64,000 nt of DNA from Roseimaritima multifibrata (GTDB lineage Bacteria > Planctomycetota > Planctomycetia > Pirellulales > Pirellulaceae). Within the stretch, counting starts at the first letter, position 1. Each line of letters starts with the position of its first letter. The notes beneath the pieces are model-generated. The model worked only from the letters and a program-made list of their open reading frames with translations, was not told where the DNA came from and ran no database searches. The stretch lies in contig NZ_CP036262.1 of NCBI RefSeq assembly GCF_007741495.1, positions 1,302,001 to 1,366,000 of the forward strand, written 5' to 3'. Shown piece by piece: positions 16,233 through 25,751 of this stretch. A program made the position numbers and the translations under genes.

Positions 16233-18086
16233 CTATTCCACCGTCACACTTTTAGCCAAATTCCTAGGTTTATCGACGTCACAACCGCGCAGGAGGGCCA
16301 CGTTGTAGGCAAGCAACTGCAGGGGAATGACGCTGACGATGGGCTGCAGGAATTCAGGTGTCTCGGGAACTCGGATGACGTCGTCCGCCAAATTGTCGAT
16401 CGCCGGGTCGGCATGGCAGGTAACCGCGATCACAGGACCGCTGCGCGCCTTGACCTCTTCCATGTTGGCGATCACTTTTTCGTAGGTGGTCCCACGAGGC
16501 ACAATAAATACGCTGGGCGTGTGTTCGTCGACCAATGCGATCGGTCCGTGCTTCATTTCTGCAGCGGGATACCCTTCGGCATGGATATAGCTGATTTCTT
16601 TCAGCTTCAGTGCACCTTCGAGCGCCGTGGGGAAATTGTATTGACGTCCCATGTAAAGGAAGGTTGTGGCCGATTGGTATTTTTCGGCGACTTCCCGGAC
16701 GCGTGATTCGCACGTCAGTGACTGTTCGACCGCCGCGGGCAACCTTCGCAGTGCGGTGATGAATTCCTGTCCCGCTTCGTAGCTCATGTGCCGAAGACGG
16801 CCAAAATAAAGTGCCAACATCGCCAGTGTGCAGCACTGCGATGTGTAGGCTTTTGTGCTGGCGACGCCGATTTCAGGGCCGGCGTGCAAGTAGACGCCAC
16901 CATCGGCCGCTTGGGCGATGGAGCTGCCAACGACGTTGTTGATCGCCAGGGTTCGGTGCCCTTTGCGTTTGGTTTCGACCAGAGCGGCCAAGGTATCAGC
17001 GGTCTCGCCACTTTGTGTGATTCCGAATACAAGCGTTCCTGGTTCTATTGGTGGATTCCTGTAACGCAGTTCGCTAGCGTATTCGACTTCCACTGGAATC
17101 CTCGCGAATTCCTCGATCAGGTACTCGCCTACCAAAGCCGAATGCCAACTGGTTCCACAGCCGGTCAGAATGATTCGATCAACACTGCGTAGTTGCTGCG
17201 GGGTCAGATTCAAACCACCAAAAATCGCTGTCGCATTTTGATCGTCCAGTCGGCCACGCATGGCGTTGCGAATCGAATCGGGTTGTTCATGGATTTCTTT
17301 CAGCATGTAATGGGGGTACCCATCCAGGCTGATTTGTTGCGTTTCGGTTTCTAGTCGCTGGATGTCGTGCCGGACGACGCCGCTGTCACGGTGCAGGACC
17401 GTCAGGTCGTTCGCTTTCAGGATCGCAAGCTGATGGTCCGCCAGGTAGACGATCCTGTCGGTATGCCCTGCCAATGGTGAAGCATCCGACGCCAGGTAAT
17501 GGACTCCGCGTCCGACTCCGACCACAAGTGGGCTGCCGAAGCGAGCGGCGATCATCATTTGCGGACATGCAGGAAAAACGACTGCCAGGCCATAGGTGCC
17601 TCGCAACTGATTGATGGCGACGCGAACCGCTTGAATGCAGCGTGCTTCTGGGTCGGTCTCTGCAGCAAGTTCGTCGTAGCATTCGGCGATTAAGTGAGCG
17701 ATGACTTCGCTGTCGGTCGCCGAATGAAAGACGTAGCCCTTGGCGATCAGTTCCTCACGCAACGGTTGAAAGTTTTCGATCACCCCGTTGTGAACCAGGA
17801 CAACCTGCCCATTTCCGCCTTGGTGTGGGTGGGCGTTGACTTCGGTTGGAGGGCCGTGTGTGGCCCAGCGCGTGTGTCCAATCCCCAAAGGCCCCGAGGG
17901 TTTTTGTTCGGCGATCGCTGTGGCAAGTTGATCGATTCGGCCGACGGCACGCGTTATTTGCACGCCCTTGGGATCGATAACCGCGATTCCAGAACTATCG
18001 TAACCGCGGTATTCCAATCGACGTAAACCGTCCAGCAGGAAAGGGACGGAGGTGCCATGTCCAATGTAGCCAACAATTCCACACAT
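16233..18086 (-). CDS. glmS: Glutamine--fructose-6-phosphate aminotransferase (isomerizing)
   Basis: 617 aa, the normal length. It makes glucosamine-6-phosphate from fructose-6-phosphate and glutamine, the entry to UDP-GlcNAc. The N-terminal class II glutamine amidotransferase starts with the nucleophile Cys2 (MCGIVGYIG), followed by RLEYRGYDSSG; two SIS domains follow (TGCGTSWHSALVGEYLIEE and YMGRQYNFPTALEGALKLKE), ending with the typical LAKSVTVE. A terminator-like hairpin follows. I saw no glmS ribozyme core in the 79-bp leader. Its neighbour set (epimerase) suggests cell-surface sugar supply. Confidence 0.96.
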   Translation of the reverse strand: MCGIVGYIGHGTSVPFLLDGLRRLEYRGYDSSGIAVIDPKGVQITRAVGRIDQLATAIAEQKPSGPLGIGHTRWATHGPPTEVNAHPHQGGNGQVVLVHNGVIENFQPLREELIAKGYVFHSATDSEVIAHLIAECYDELAAETDPEARCIQAVRVAINQLRGTYGLAVVFPACPQMMIAARFGSPLVVGVGRGVHYLASDASPLAGHTDRIVYLADHQLAILKANDLTVLHRDSGVVRHDIQRLETETQQISLDGYPHYMLKEIHEQPDSIRNAMRGRLDDQNATAIFGGLNLTPQQLRSVDRIILTGCGTSWHSALVGEYLIEEFARIPVEVEYASELRYRNPPIEPGTLVFGITQSGETADTLAALVETKRKGHRTLAINNVVGSSIAQAADGGVYLHAGPEIGVASTKAYTSQCCTLAMLALYFGRLRHMSYEAGQEFITALRRLPAAVEQSLTCESRVREVAEKYQSATTFLYMGRQYNFPTALEGALKLKEISYIHAEGYPAAEMKHGPIALVDEHTPSVFIVPRGTTYEKVIANMEEVKARSGPVIAVTCHADPAIDNLADDVIRVPETPEFLQPIVSVIPLQLLAYNVALLRGCDVDKPRNLAKSVTVE

Positions 18087-18165
18087 TTTTCAGAGCCTTA
18101 AAGCAGCATTAATAATCGGTTTGGAAAGCATGGCACTTACATCCGCAGGGGACGATTCACCAGCG

Positions 18166-19443
18166 TTATCTGGCGTTGGCTTGGGGGCGGGTTGCGATTG
18201 CCCCAAACGCCGGTTGTTCATAAATGGAAAATTCAGCCCAGATCGGCTGGTGGTCGCTAACGGCCCAGGCTTGGTCAGGAGTCAACCCCAAGTGTTGCAC
18301 CAGTTCCAGGACTCCCGCGCTTCCTGTGAACTCGCTGGTGGTCATCCGGTCGACCAGGATATGGTCGTAGATCGCGGTTCCCTTAGTATTGGTCGGGGTC
18401 GGTCCGGTAACCGACTGCAGACCGGGAATCTGCCCCAGTTCGTATAGGTGTTGCGGATCGACGTTCAGGTCGCCGACGAGAAAGAAATCGTCTTCCCCTT
18501 GTCGCATGTACTCGAACTCTCGGACCGATTTATAGACATCATCCAGCACGTTCAGTTCATTCGCTGGCGTGTCCCCTTTCACCTCGTCAGGGTCGGTGTG
18601 AACATTGATCATCGTGAATTTGAAACCGTTGCGTCCCGCGTTGGCGGGGACGATGCACTCAAAGGTCGCAACCATGGGGGAGCGATGCATTAGGTCTTCT
18701 GGATCGTTGACGACATAAGTCGCGTTTGGGATCTCTCGGATTCGGGTCGTATCCCAAACGTAAGCGTATTGTTCAAGCTGCGAACTTCGCCCTTGAGCGA
18801 CTCCGACGCTAGACGCATACCGCGTGTTCCCCTGATTGATTCGCTGGATGAGTTTGTCGACGGGGAAAGAATCTGGCGAGCGAACTTCTTGGATGGCAAC
18901 GACATCAAACAACTGCATGATGTGCGCTAGCACTCCCATGACATTGGTATCTTCCGATTTCGATTTGCCGAATACTTTGATGTTGAAGCTAGCGATGCGA
19001 ATTCGGTCGAATGGCTTTTGATTGCCCGACGAAGACGTCGGGGGCTGTTGCGGATTGCCATTTCCTGCCAGAGCCGCGTTGTTGTTCGCGGAGCCATTGG
19101 GTTGTGCTTGGTTGGGCTGTGCTTGGTTGTTGGTGTGACCGAAATCGCTGGGTTGTGGAAGACCGTTTACCTGAGCGGGATCGGTTGGCTCGGAAGGACT
19201 GTTGGCCAGCGCGTGCCTGAATTCCGTCAGCAACGGTCCTTCGCCATCGGCTCGTTCGCGTGCTATGGCGGCCACTTTGGCCTCCGCAAGCACTTCATTG
19301 CCCCGGTCGAACCGCGATAGGTCGATCCCTTTGGTGACTCCAAATCCCAATAGGGATAGCAGCCCCATGATGGCTGAGATGGGGCCGATGAATCGAGTCA
19401 GTGGGAGTCGCGTTTTGGTGCGACTTTTAGTCTTCCAGAACAC
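18166..19443 (-). CDS. Membrane-anchored endonuclease/exonuclease/phosphatase (EEP) family protein
   Basis: 425 aa with a GTG start overlapping the previous gene's TAG by one base (TAGTG), which implies coupled translation. After a basic N-terminus comes one hydrophobic segment (about residues 15-38), then an Asn/Gln/Pro-rich low-complexity linker (about 85-145) and a DNase I-like fold: IASFNIKVFG, VVAIQEVRS (metal Glu), INVHTDPDE, VGDLNVDP and VSDHQPIWAEF (catalytic His). It should be a phosphodiesterase or phosphatase facing the periplasm; substrate (nucleic acid or inositol/lipid phosphate) cannot be told. Confidence 0.8.
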   Translation of the reverse strand: MFWKTKSRTKTRLPLTRFIGPISAIMGLLSLLGFGVTKGIDLSRFDRGNEVLAEAKVAAIARERADGEGPLLTEFRHALANSPSEPTDPAQVNGLPQPSDFGHTNNQAQPNQAQPNGSANNNAALAGNGNPQQPPTSSSGNQKPFDRIRIASFNIKVFGKSKSEDTNVMGVLAHIMQLFDVVAIQEVRSPDSFPVDKLIQRINQGNTRYASSVGVAQGRSSQLEQYAYVWDTTRIREIPNATYVVNDPEDLMHRSPMVATFECIVPANAGRNGFKFTMINVHTDPDEVKGDTPANELNVLDDVYKSVREFEYMRQGEDDFFLVGDLNVDPQHLYELGQIPGLQSVTGPTPTNTKGTAIYDHILVDRMTTSEFTGSAGVLELVQHLGLTPDQAWAVSDHQPIWAEFSIYEQPAFGAIATRPQANAR

Positions 19444-19958
19444 TAGGCGGCCATCCCACGAATCGATTCCAGGGCGATCATGGCAAGGCGAGCCAGCCGA
19501 GGGGGCCCTGATTGGGCTGCTTGGCTAAGCGTTTCCGACGCTTCGCGTGCGGCGGGGCCAATTCGTCCCAGTGCGGCAACGGCTTCTTCACGGACGGCCA
19601 AGTAGGGGGAATTCTTGACCGCGGCCGTCAGTGCCGGCGTCGCAGCCGAAGCAGCGGGCCCTAAGCGACGCAAGATCCTTGCGGCCCAGTAGGCCGATTC
19701 GCCATCCGCTTGAGCCGCAGACGGTTCTAAAAATTGAATCAATGCGGGAACCGCACCGGGATCCGGGGCTCCCGCTGTTTCTAACGCTTCCGCTGCCCAC
19801 ATTCGGGTTGAATCGTCACGGTCACCGGCCGCTCGCACCAACGCCAGGATCGCCGGCTTGACCGACTGTTTGGCATTTGCAAGTTGTTTTGCCGCCTCTG
19901 CCCGCTGCTCAGGGGCGCGTGAAAGTGCGATGATCCATTCGCTCAGAGTTCCATCCAT
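19443..19958 (-). CDS. HEAT-repeat protein
   Basis: 171 aa made of four to five helical HEAT/PBS-lyase-like repeats (for example MWAAEALETAG, YWAARILRRLG, VREEAVAALGRIG, each followed by a helix). No signal peptide or catalytic motif. It ends in a one-base overlap with the EEP gene start, so they form a translationally coupled pair and may act together. HEAT repeats usually mediate protein binding; the specific partner is unknown. Confidence 0.75.
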   Translation of the reverse strand: MDGTLSEWIIALSRAPEQRAEAAKQLANAKQSVKPAILALVRAAGDRDDSTRMWAAEALETAGAPDPGAVPALIQFLEPSAAQADGESAYWAARILRRLGPAASAATPALTAAVKNSPYLAVREEAVAALGRIGPAAREASETLSQAAQSGPPRLARLAMIALESIRGMAA

Positions 19959-20077
19959 GACTCGATTTCACCATCCTTAGACAATTTCTCGCCGGGGCCT
20001 TAGAATTACCCAACGGCAGCCGTTTTGGTTGTTGGGGATCCTCCCCATAGTTTGTCCATACCTAAAAGGGAAATCGC

Positions 20078-20914
20078 GTGCAACAGCAACCAGATTTTGC
20101 AATGATTCCCGGTCGGGACGAAATCGAGAAATTGGAAAGAGACATTCGCTTTTTCCCCACATCGGTTGCCGCACCACAATCCCTTACCGCCGCCGAGATC
20201 GCTCGCTGGAATGAAACGGGGTATCTCGCTCCACTCACCGCGTATGATGGTTCCCAAGCCGAGGATCTGCGGGAGTATTTCGACCGCTTATTGAATCAAA
20301 CTCTCGCTGCTGGAAACGATAGTTATTCGATCAGCAGCGCCCATCTGAAACACGCCCGGGTCTGGGATCTGCTGAACCACCCCGCGATCGTGGCTCCGGT
20401 TTGTGACTTGCTAGGCCCCAACGTGATCGGCTGGGGAGCTCACTTTTTTTGCAAAATGCCGGGCGATGGAAAACGGGTCGACTGGCATCAAGATTGTAGC
20501 TATTGGCCCCTGACGCCCACGAAAACGGTTACCGTCTGGTTGGCCATTGATGACGCGGACGCGGAAAACGGATGTATGGAAGTTTTTGCAGGTTCCCATC
20601 GGTTTGGTTTGATCGACTTCGAAGCAAGTGATGCCAGTTCGGGAAACGTGCTGAACCAAACGGTTTCGCAGCCAGAAAAGTACGGACAACTAGAATCCGA
20701 GCCGCTTCAAGCCGGGCAATTTTCGCTCCATAGCGATCTGCTACTGCACGGTTCGCCCGCGAATCAGTCGGGCCGCCGCCGCTGTGGTTTGACGCTGCGA
20801 TACTGCCCTGCCGATGTCACTGCGTCGCTGGACTGGAATCGAAAAGGAGTCATCGTTGCCGGTGAAGCCGACCCCGAAAAATGGCCAAACGCGCCCCGTC
20901 CCCAAGCGGACTAA
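20078..20914 (+). CDS. Phytanoyl-CoA dioxygenase (PhyH) family Fe(II)/2-oxoglutarate oxygenase
   Basis: 278 aa. The GTG at 20078 has AAAAGGG seven bases upstream. A jelly-roll oxygenase: the iron ligands are His and Asp in WHQDCSYWPL and the distal His in SDLLLHGSPANQS, with a downstream Arg (RRRCGLTLRY) that would bind 2-oxoglutarate. PhyH-family members hydroxylate varied small molecules, and planctomycetes carry many copies. The substrate is unknown. It stands alone, 80 bp before metF. Confidence 0.85.
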   Translation: MQQQPDFAMIPGRDEIEKLERDIRFFPTSVAAPQSLTAAEIARWNETGYLAPLTAYDGSQAEDLREYFDRLLNQTLAAGNDSYSISSAHLKHARVWDLLNHPAIVAPVCDLLGPNVIGWGAHFFCKMPGDGKRVDWHQDCSYWPLTPTKTVTVWLAIDDADAENGCMEVFAGSHRFGLIDFEASDASSGNVLNQTVSQPEKYGQLESEPLQAGQFSLHSDLLLHGSPANQSGRRRCGLTLRYCPADVTASLDWNRKGVIVAGEADPEKWPNAPRPQAD

Positions 20915-20993
20915 AGTCGTTTTAAATATAGCTCCCTCATGCCCGGCGGAACCCTGCTCCGCCAATGCTCCCAAGGATTGAATCGCAACTCCA

Positions 20994-21860
20994 ATGAAGC
21001 TTGCTGAATTTTACCGCAACGGACACCGCGGCCTGTCGTTTGAATTGTTTCCGCCCAAAACAGAGAGCGGTCGACAGGCGTTGTATGAGCACGTTGATCG
21101 ATTGATGGCTTTTCAGCCCGATTACTTTACTTGTACTTACGGTGCTGGCGGTTCCACTCAAGGAACGACCTTGGAGGTTCTGTCGGAAGTCCGACGCAGG
21201 ACTCAACTGCCCGTCGCGTCCCACTTAACCTGTGTTGGAGCGACCTGCGATGAAATCCGCGAATACCTAAAAGAAGCCGAGTCCAGGGAAACCGATTTCA
21301 TCGTGGCCCTGCGTGGAGACCCGCCCAAGGGAGAAACCACCTTCCAAGCCGTTGACGGTGGGCTGCAGTATGCCAACGAATTGGTCGAATTGATTCGGGC
21401 CGAGAAAAAGCCGTTCGGAATCGCGGTCGCCGGATACCCGGAAGTTCATCAAGAAGCGGTGGACGCCGCGAGCGATTTGGCGAACCTAAGACGCAAAGTC
21501 GATGCAGGGGCTGACATCGTGGTGACGCAGTTGTTTTACGACAATGCGGATTTCTACCGCTTCCGTGACGCCTGTGACCTTGCCGGAATTCGGGTGCCAA
21601 TCGTTCCAGGGTTGCTGCCAATTACCAACCTGCAGCAGGCTTTGCGGATCACTTCGATGTGTAAAGCAAAGCTTCCGCCCGCGTTGGTCGCACGCTTGGA
21701 GGAAAAGCCCGAGGACGCCGATTGGCAGTTTGAAATTGGCGTTGAACATGCCCGTCAGCAATTTTTAGATCTGATGGATAACGACGCTGCAGGGATGCAT
21801 CTCTATGTGCTGAATAAGAGCCAAGCAGCGGAAAAAATGCTGGAAGGCTATACCCGCTAG
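20994..21860 (+). CDS. metF: 5,10-methylenetetrahydrofolate reductase
   Basis: 288 aa FAD-dependent TIM barrel that reduces methylene-THF to methyl-THF for methionine synthesis. Recognised by LSFELFPPKTE near the start, TCTYGAGGSTQGTT, ALRGDPP and QLFYDNADFYRF, all in family order. Length is normal for the bacterial enzyme. Start ATG at 20994; pgk follows 91 bp later on the same strand. Confidence 0.94.
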   Translation: MKLAEFYRNGHRGLSFELFPPKTESGRQALYEHVDRLMAFQPDYFTCTYGAGGSTQGTTLEVLSEVRRRTQLPVASHLTCVGATCDEIREYLKEAESRETDFIVALRGDPPKGETTFQAVDGGLQYANELVELIRAEKKPFGIAVAGYPEVHQEAVDAASDLANLRRKVDAGADIVVTQLFYDNADFYRFRDACDLAGIRVPIVPGLLPITNLQQALRITSMCKAKLPPALVARLEEKPEDADWQFEIGVEHARQQFLDLMDNDAAGMHLYVLNKSQAAEKMLEGYTR

Positions 21861-21951
21861 CCAACCGGCTCAGAGGCTCGATAATCCTTCCTGAGGCAGA
21901 TACCCAATTTTACTTTTCATTCGATACCTACAAACCACGCACTGAACCACG

Positions 21952-23139
21952 ATGGCGAAACAAACGATTGATCAAACCGATGTTGCTGGCAAAACGGTCC
22001 TGATGCGAGTCGACTTTAACGTCCCTCTGAACGATGCGGGCAAGATCACCGACGACCGCCGGATTCAATCGGCAATGTCTAGTATTCAGTCGGTTATCTC
22101 CCGTGGCGGCAAGTTGATCTTGATCAGCCACCTCGGTCGTCCCAAGGGAGACGGTGGGGATGCAAAGTACTCGCTCGCCCCAACCGCAGAACGACTAAGT
22201 GAAATGCTGGGCCAACCGGTTGCTTTTGCTACCGACACCGTCGGTGACGACGCCAAGGCCAAAGTGGCCGCCCTGGAAGCCGGCGGAGTCGTGATCCTCG
22301 AAAACCTGCGATTCAATCCCGGTGAAAAAGCGGGCGATGCAGAATTCGCAAGCAAACTAGCAGCGATGGCCGACATCTACTGCAACAACGCCTTCGGAAC
22401 CTGTCACCGCAAAGACGCTTCGATGTTTGCGGTTCCGCAGGCCATGGAAGGGAAACCGAAAGTCGTTGGCCATCTAGTGGCAACCGAAATCGAATACCTC
22501 ACCAATGCGATTTCTGCGCCGCAGCGTCCCTTTGTCGCCATCCTTGGTGGTGCCAAAGTGAGTGACAAAATCAAAGTGATTAAGAACCTGCTTGATATCT
22601 GCGATACCATTTTGATCGGTGGAGCGATGGCCTACACGTTCTCGTTGGCCAAGGGGGGCAAAGTTGGGAAGAGTTTGGTGGAACCCGATTATGTGGACCT
22701 TGCCAAAGAACTGATCGCTGCAGGCGGCGACAAATTGCAACTTCCTATCGACACTCATTGCGGCGACGATTTCTCCGGCAGTTGTAACAAACAGGTCGTT
22801 GCAGCAGGGGAAATTCCTGAAGGTTGGGAAGGTCTGGATATCGGTCCTGAAACCGCCAAGAAGTATGCGGACATCATTGCGTCGGCGAAAACGGTTGTTT
22901 GGAATGGACCGATGGGCGTCTTTGAAATGAGCCCCTTCGACGAAGGAACAAAAATCGTTGCCCAGGCCGTCGCAGATAGCGATTCGATCAGCATCATCGG
23001 TGGTGGCGACAGTGCTGCAGCCGTCGATCAACTTGGGTTCGCAGACAAGGTCAGCCATGTAAGCACCGGCGGTGGAGCAAGTCTGGCAATGCTAGAAGGT
23101 CAGCGTTTCGCTGCCGTTGATATTTTGGACGAAGCCTAG
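21952..23139 (+). CDS. pgk: Phosphoglycerate kinase
   Basis: 395 aa cytosolic glycolytic enzyme: 1,3-bisphosphoglycerate plus ADP to 3-phosphoglycerate plus ATP. The signature [13 protein letters not shown] is at residues 14-26; [44 protein letters not shown] and the C-terminal GGGDSAAAV nucleotide loop follow in order. Full length. A short hairpin (GCAGTC/GACTGC, 23166-23182) lies just downstream but has no T-run. Confidence 0.97.
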   Translation: MAKQTIDQTDVAGKTVLMRVDFNVPLNDAGKITDDRRIQSAMSSIQSVISRGGKLILISHLGRPKGDGGDAKYSLAPTAERLSEMLGQPVAFATDTVGDDAKAKVAALEAGGVVILENLRFNPGEKAGDAEFASKLAAMADIYCNNAFGTCHRKDASMFAVPQAMEGKPKVVGHLVATEIEYLTNAISAPQRPFVAILGGAKVSDKIKVIKNLLDICDTILIGGAMAYTFSLAKGGKVGKSLVEPDYVDLAKELIAAGGDKLQLPIDTHCGDDFSGSCNKQVVAAGEIPEGWEGLDIGPETAKKYADIIASAKTVVWNGPMGVFEMSPFDEGTKIVAQAVADSDSISIIGGGDSAAAVDQLGFADKVSHVSTGGGASLAMLEGQRFAAVDILDEA

Positions 23140-23459
23140 TCCAGGTTTGAAGGTTTCTGCCGTCTGCAGTCTGCATGACTGCGGCTTCGGGGGGCGGAAT
23201 TTATCGATGACGTGTTTGTCAATTTCTTGACGGACCTGTTTCGCTTCCCTCGAGTGGTGTAACCACTGGCAGTTCCATTTACCCATCCCGACATTCGCAG
23301 CCGGCCCCTAATCCCTTGGCGATTTTGGGGCCGACAGAGAACCGCGTTTCGATCGGGCAGCAGGCGAACTGCCCATTGCGATCCCCGGGGCAAGTCCGGG
23401 GATGGAACTCTTGCCGAAGCTAGCCGCCAACCGCGGCTGATACAAAAAACGATCCGTAC
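23140..23459. other. Gap between convergent pgk and secreted-protein gene
   Basis: 320 bases without a supportable gene. It has a 6-bp hairpin at 23166-23182 (possible pgk transcript end) and CGGCCCC/GGGGCCG arms around 23303-23334 separated by a long loop. No dispersed-repeat core found. Confidence 0.5.
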
Positions 23460-24458
23460 TTACCGCTGCACGTTGGATCGTTGTCTTGCCAGGTTGCCTC
23501 GAGGGCGAGCTGCATAGACCCGTGAATCATCGATGATGTAACTGGTGCTCCAGCGTTGCCCGTCGTCTGCGCTACAGACGTTGAAGAAGAAGGTTCGGAA
23601 ACGTTCTGCTCGGTAGCCGTATGGGAACTGACTGGTGATGTAGTCGTCTTCGGTTAGGTCTTCGACGCCTGGTTTTGCATAGTAGTGAACCATCCCGTCT
23701 GGCGTGACAGACATTCCAAGCGTCCACCAGCCGGTGGTCGTTACTTGGGGACCGCGGATGTCTCCACCGCGACTGTTGCTACGGATGCGCCAAAAAGCGT
23801 AGTCATGTTCTTTTTTTGAATTCGATTTGCTTTCGAATTCGATGAACATGCCGGGCCAGTAAATTTCGTCACCCATCTCTTCGCGCTTCAGGCCAAAAAT
23901 CATTTCCTTTTCGACCATTGCAGTGGTCCCGAGGGCCAAGCGGAAACCGAATTGGGGGCCGGTTCGATTTTCCCATTCCGCGACGGGCGGCAAGAAGACT
24001 CGGGTTACCACGCTGGGGACTTCGGAAATATCGATCGTTCGTTTTAGACGATATTGCACGTTGGCAACAAAGTCGTCCTGATGCATGGTGTTGCTGGGGC
24101 GGCCGGGAATTCCCGTGAACTTCGAACGCAGCATCATCCCATGGGTACTGCCAGGCAATCCACCTTCAGGAATCGGGACGCGTTTAACGATGTCGGGATG
24201 ACCCCGTTTAACCCCTTCGTACCAACGACCATTCGTCGTTTTGCCTGTGGGGCCGCGTTGGTTCTCGTCAATGTCTTCGGAGCTTTTGGGGTCACGCGGG
24301 ACGTAATCCCAGTTGGGGTCTTCGAAATCGTCCCCAACTTCCGTTAGCAGGACTCCTGTTCCGGGGACGACTGGCCGCTGAGCGGAAACATCTTTCCCAG
24401 AAACGGACAGAAGCATGATTGCTAGCGTCGTACCTGCAAATTTTAAATACCACTTCAT
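23460..24458 (-). CDS. Secreted protein of unknown function
   Basis: 332 aa with a clear Sec signal peptide (MKWYLKFAGTTLAIMLLSVS, cleavage likely near DVSA-Q). The mature part is rich in beta-prone aromatic sequence (TTGWWTLGMSVTPDGMVHYYAKPG, FRTFFFNVCSADDGQRWSTSYIIDD), resembling laminin-G/concanavalin-like sandwich folds, but no family motif is recognised. It is predicted to be periplasmic or extracellular. It is a single gene divergent from the structured intergenic region at 24.6 kb. Confidence 0.7.
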   Translation of the reverse strand: MKWYLKFAGTTLAIMLLSVSGKDVSAQRPVVPGTGVLLTEVGDDFEDPNWDYVPRDPKSSEDIDENQRGPTGKTTNGRWYEGVKRGHPDIVKRVPIPEGGLPGSTHGMMLRSKFTGIPGRPSNTMHQDDFVANVQYRLKRTIDISEVPSVVTRVFLPPVAEWENRTGPQFGFRLALGTTAMVEKEMIFGLKREEMGDEIYWPGMFIEFESKSNSKKEHDYAFWRIRSNSRGGDIRGPQVTTTGWWTLGMSVTPDGMVHYYAKPGVEDLTEDDYITSQFPYGYRAERFRTFFFNVCSADDGQRWSTSYIIDDSRVYAARPRGNLARQRSNVQR

Positions 24459-24651
24459 CGCTGCGTGACCCCCGAGATTGGACCTTGCTACCGCCTTTTA
24501 TGACGTACTAGCACGAGTAATCGGCATAATCGACCGAAAGACTTCAACCCAATCAGTCGCAATGAAAAAAGTGCTTTCCTTTTTCTTGCAAAATGCGAAA
24601 GATAGGCTAACGGCTTCGGAATGGATGGCCGATACATAACCGATGCAGGGA

Positions 24652-24760
24652 GGACTTCTCCATGAATGCTCGAAAGATTGCGAGTCGATTCATGAGCTAG
24701 ATGAACGGGAAGTCCAAGCAGTGCAGGCCAGGGAGATGGCCATTTTAATGATCACTCCCT
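24652..24760 (+). ncRNA. Candidate structured RNA or leader upstream of a 32-aa ORF
   Basis: Several nested pairings are visible by eye: GGACTTC (24652-24658) with GAAGTCC (24709-24715); inside it CATGAAT (24661-24667) with ATTCATG (24688-24694); inside that CTCG (24669-24672) with CGAG (24681-24684). Downstream, GGCCA (24726-24730) pairs with TGGCC (24737-24741), and its loop region AGGGAG (24730-24735) matches CTCCCT (24755-24760), allowing a pseudoknot or switch. It does not match a riboswitch class I know. Transcription and conservation are not shown by sequence alone. Confidence 0.4.
24662..24748 (+). other. Two abutting mini-ORFs (12 and 15 codons)
   Basis: ATG at 24662 has GGGAGG eight bases upstream and reads MNARKIASRFMS to a TAG at 24698-24700; the very next codon is ATG (24701), reading MNGKSKQCRPGRWPF to TAA at 24746-24748. 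Both overlap the predicted RNA stems. They could be leader peptides for the 32-aa ORF 27 bases downstream, or chance. Confidence 0.3.
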
Positions 24761-24775
24761 AATAGGTTAACTGCT

Positions 24776-24874
24776 ATGTCCATTGACATGATTCACATCG
24801 CACTTGGTGTTGCGTTTGTTGGAATCTGGATCTTGGTTGGTCAAATTTTAGTCGCGGACCATCAGCCTAGCTAA
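24776..24874 (+). CDS. 32-aa single-span membrane peptide
   Basis: ATG at 24776, TAA at 24872-24874. The peptide begins MSIDMIHIALGVAFVGIWIL, continues VGQILVADHQPS, and has one hydrophobic span from about residue 6 to 26, so a bitopic membrane peptide is likely. An AGG lies nine bases upstream. It is convergent with rsmE (10 bp apart) and follows the structured region. It is similar in size to accessory subunits such as CydX or KdpF but has no recognisable identity to them. Confidence 0.45.
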   Translation: MSIDMIHIALGVAFVGIWILVGQILVADHQPS

Positions 24875-24884
24875 AGCGATTTCC

Positions 24885-25655
24885 TCAGCGATGGATGGCC
24901 AACGCCGCCAACACAATCGCTGCGGTTTCGATTCGGTAGACCAGTTGTCCTAAACTGACCGTCTGCCAACCGGCTGCCTCAGCCGCTTCTACTTCGTCTG
25001 GCGAAAATCCTCCTTCCGGTCCGATCGCGATTCGTATGCCGGTTGGTTCAACCGCAGAATCTTGCGATTTGGCTGCGAGAATTTGTTCTGCAAGCAACTG
25101 TTGGAAAGGGGGGCTTGGATTCCCTTTCTCGGCGGTTTCAGGATGAGCGATGAAGTTAAGCCAATTCGTGTCGGCTGTCGGTTGTTCTTGAAACCAATTG
25201 ATCACCGAGTGTCCGCTATCGATTTCCATCAAGCGGTTGCGGCCAGATTGTTTGCATGCCGCGAGCATTGCGGAACGCCATTTTTCAATGGCTCCAGCGG
25301 ACGGGGCGAACTGGGTTCGCTCGCAACTTAGGGGCACGCATTCTTGGACCCCTAGTTCCGTTAGTTTTTCGATCAGCAGTTTGCTGCGGTCTCCCTTGGG
25401 GAAAGCAACCCCCATCACGACAGGGACCGGGATTCCGTCGGAAGACTGTAGAAGCGGTTCTGTCTGGCAGATGATTTGTCGTTTAATGATCTGCTGAATC
25501 GTTGCTTTTGCACTGCCACCCTCGCCATCGAACAGTTCGATCTGGTCGCCTGTTCGAGCTCGCATGACGGTGCGAGCATGGTGAGCCTCGGTCTCTGGAA
25601 GGTCCAGTTCGCCACCGTCAGGGGGCAACTGGGGAACGTAGTAACGTTGTGTCAT
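24885..25655 (-). CDS. rsmE: 16S rRNA (uracil-1498-N3)-methyltransferase
   Basis: The ATG at 25655 is chosen because it begins the typical RsmE N-terminus (MTQRYYVPQLP then AHHARTVMRARTGDQIELFDG); an upstream in-frame extension adds 39 unlikely residues. The 256-aa protein has an N-terminal PUA-like domain and a C-terminal SPOUT knot with IAIGPEGGFSPDEVEAA and LGQLVYRIETAAI. It methylates U1498 of 16S rRNA using SAM. Normal length; single gene, divergent from the ATPase gene at 25752. Confidence 0.93.
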   Translation of the reverse strand: MTQRYYVPQLPPDGGELDLPETEAHHARTVMRARTGDQIELFDGEGGSAKATIQQIIKRQIICQTEPLLQSSDGIPVPVVMGVAFPKGDRSKLLIEKLTELGVQECVPLSCERTQFAPSAGAIEKWRSAMLAACKQSGRNRLMEIDSGHSVINWFQEQPTADTNWLNFIAHPETAEKGNPSPPFQQLLAEQILAAKSQDSAVEPTGIRIAIGPEGGFSPDEVEAAEAAGWQTVSLGQLVYRIETAAIVLAALAIHR

Positions 25656-25751
25656 CGTTTCATTTCTTCTGAAGCCAGCGGGGTGGAGGGCCGATAGTAT
25701 GGAATAGTGCGATTCTATCGACATTCGAATTTGAGTGAATGCAACGCGGTT

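Noticed and set aside
18087-18165. glmS ribozyme
   Set aside because: The 79-bp leader is too short and lacks a recognisable core.
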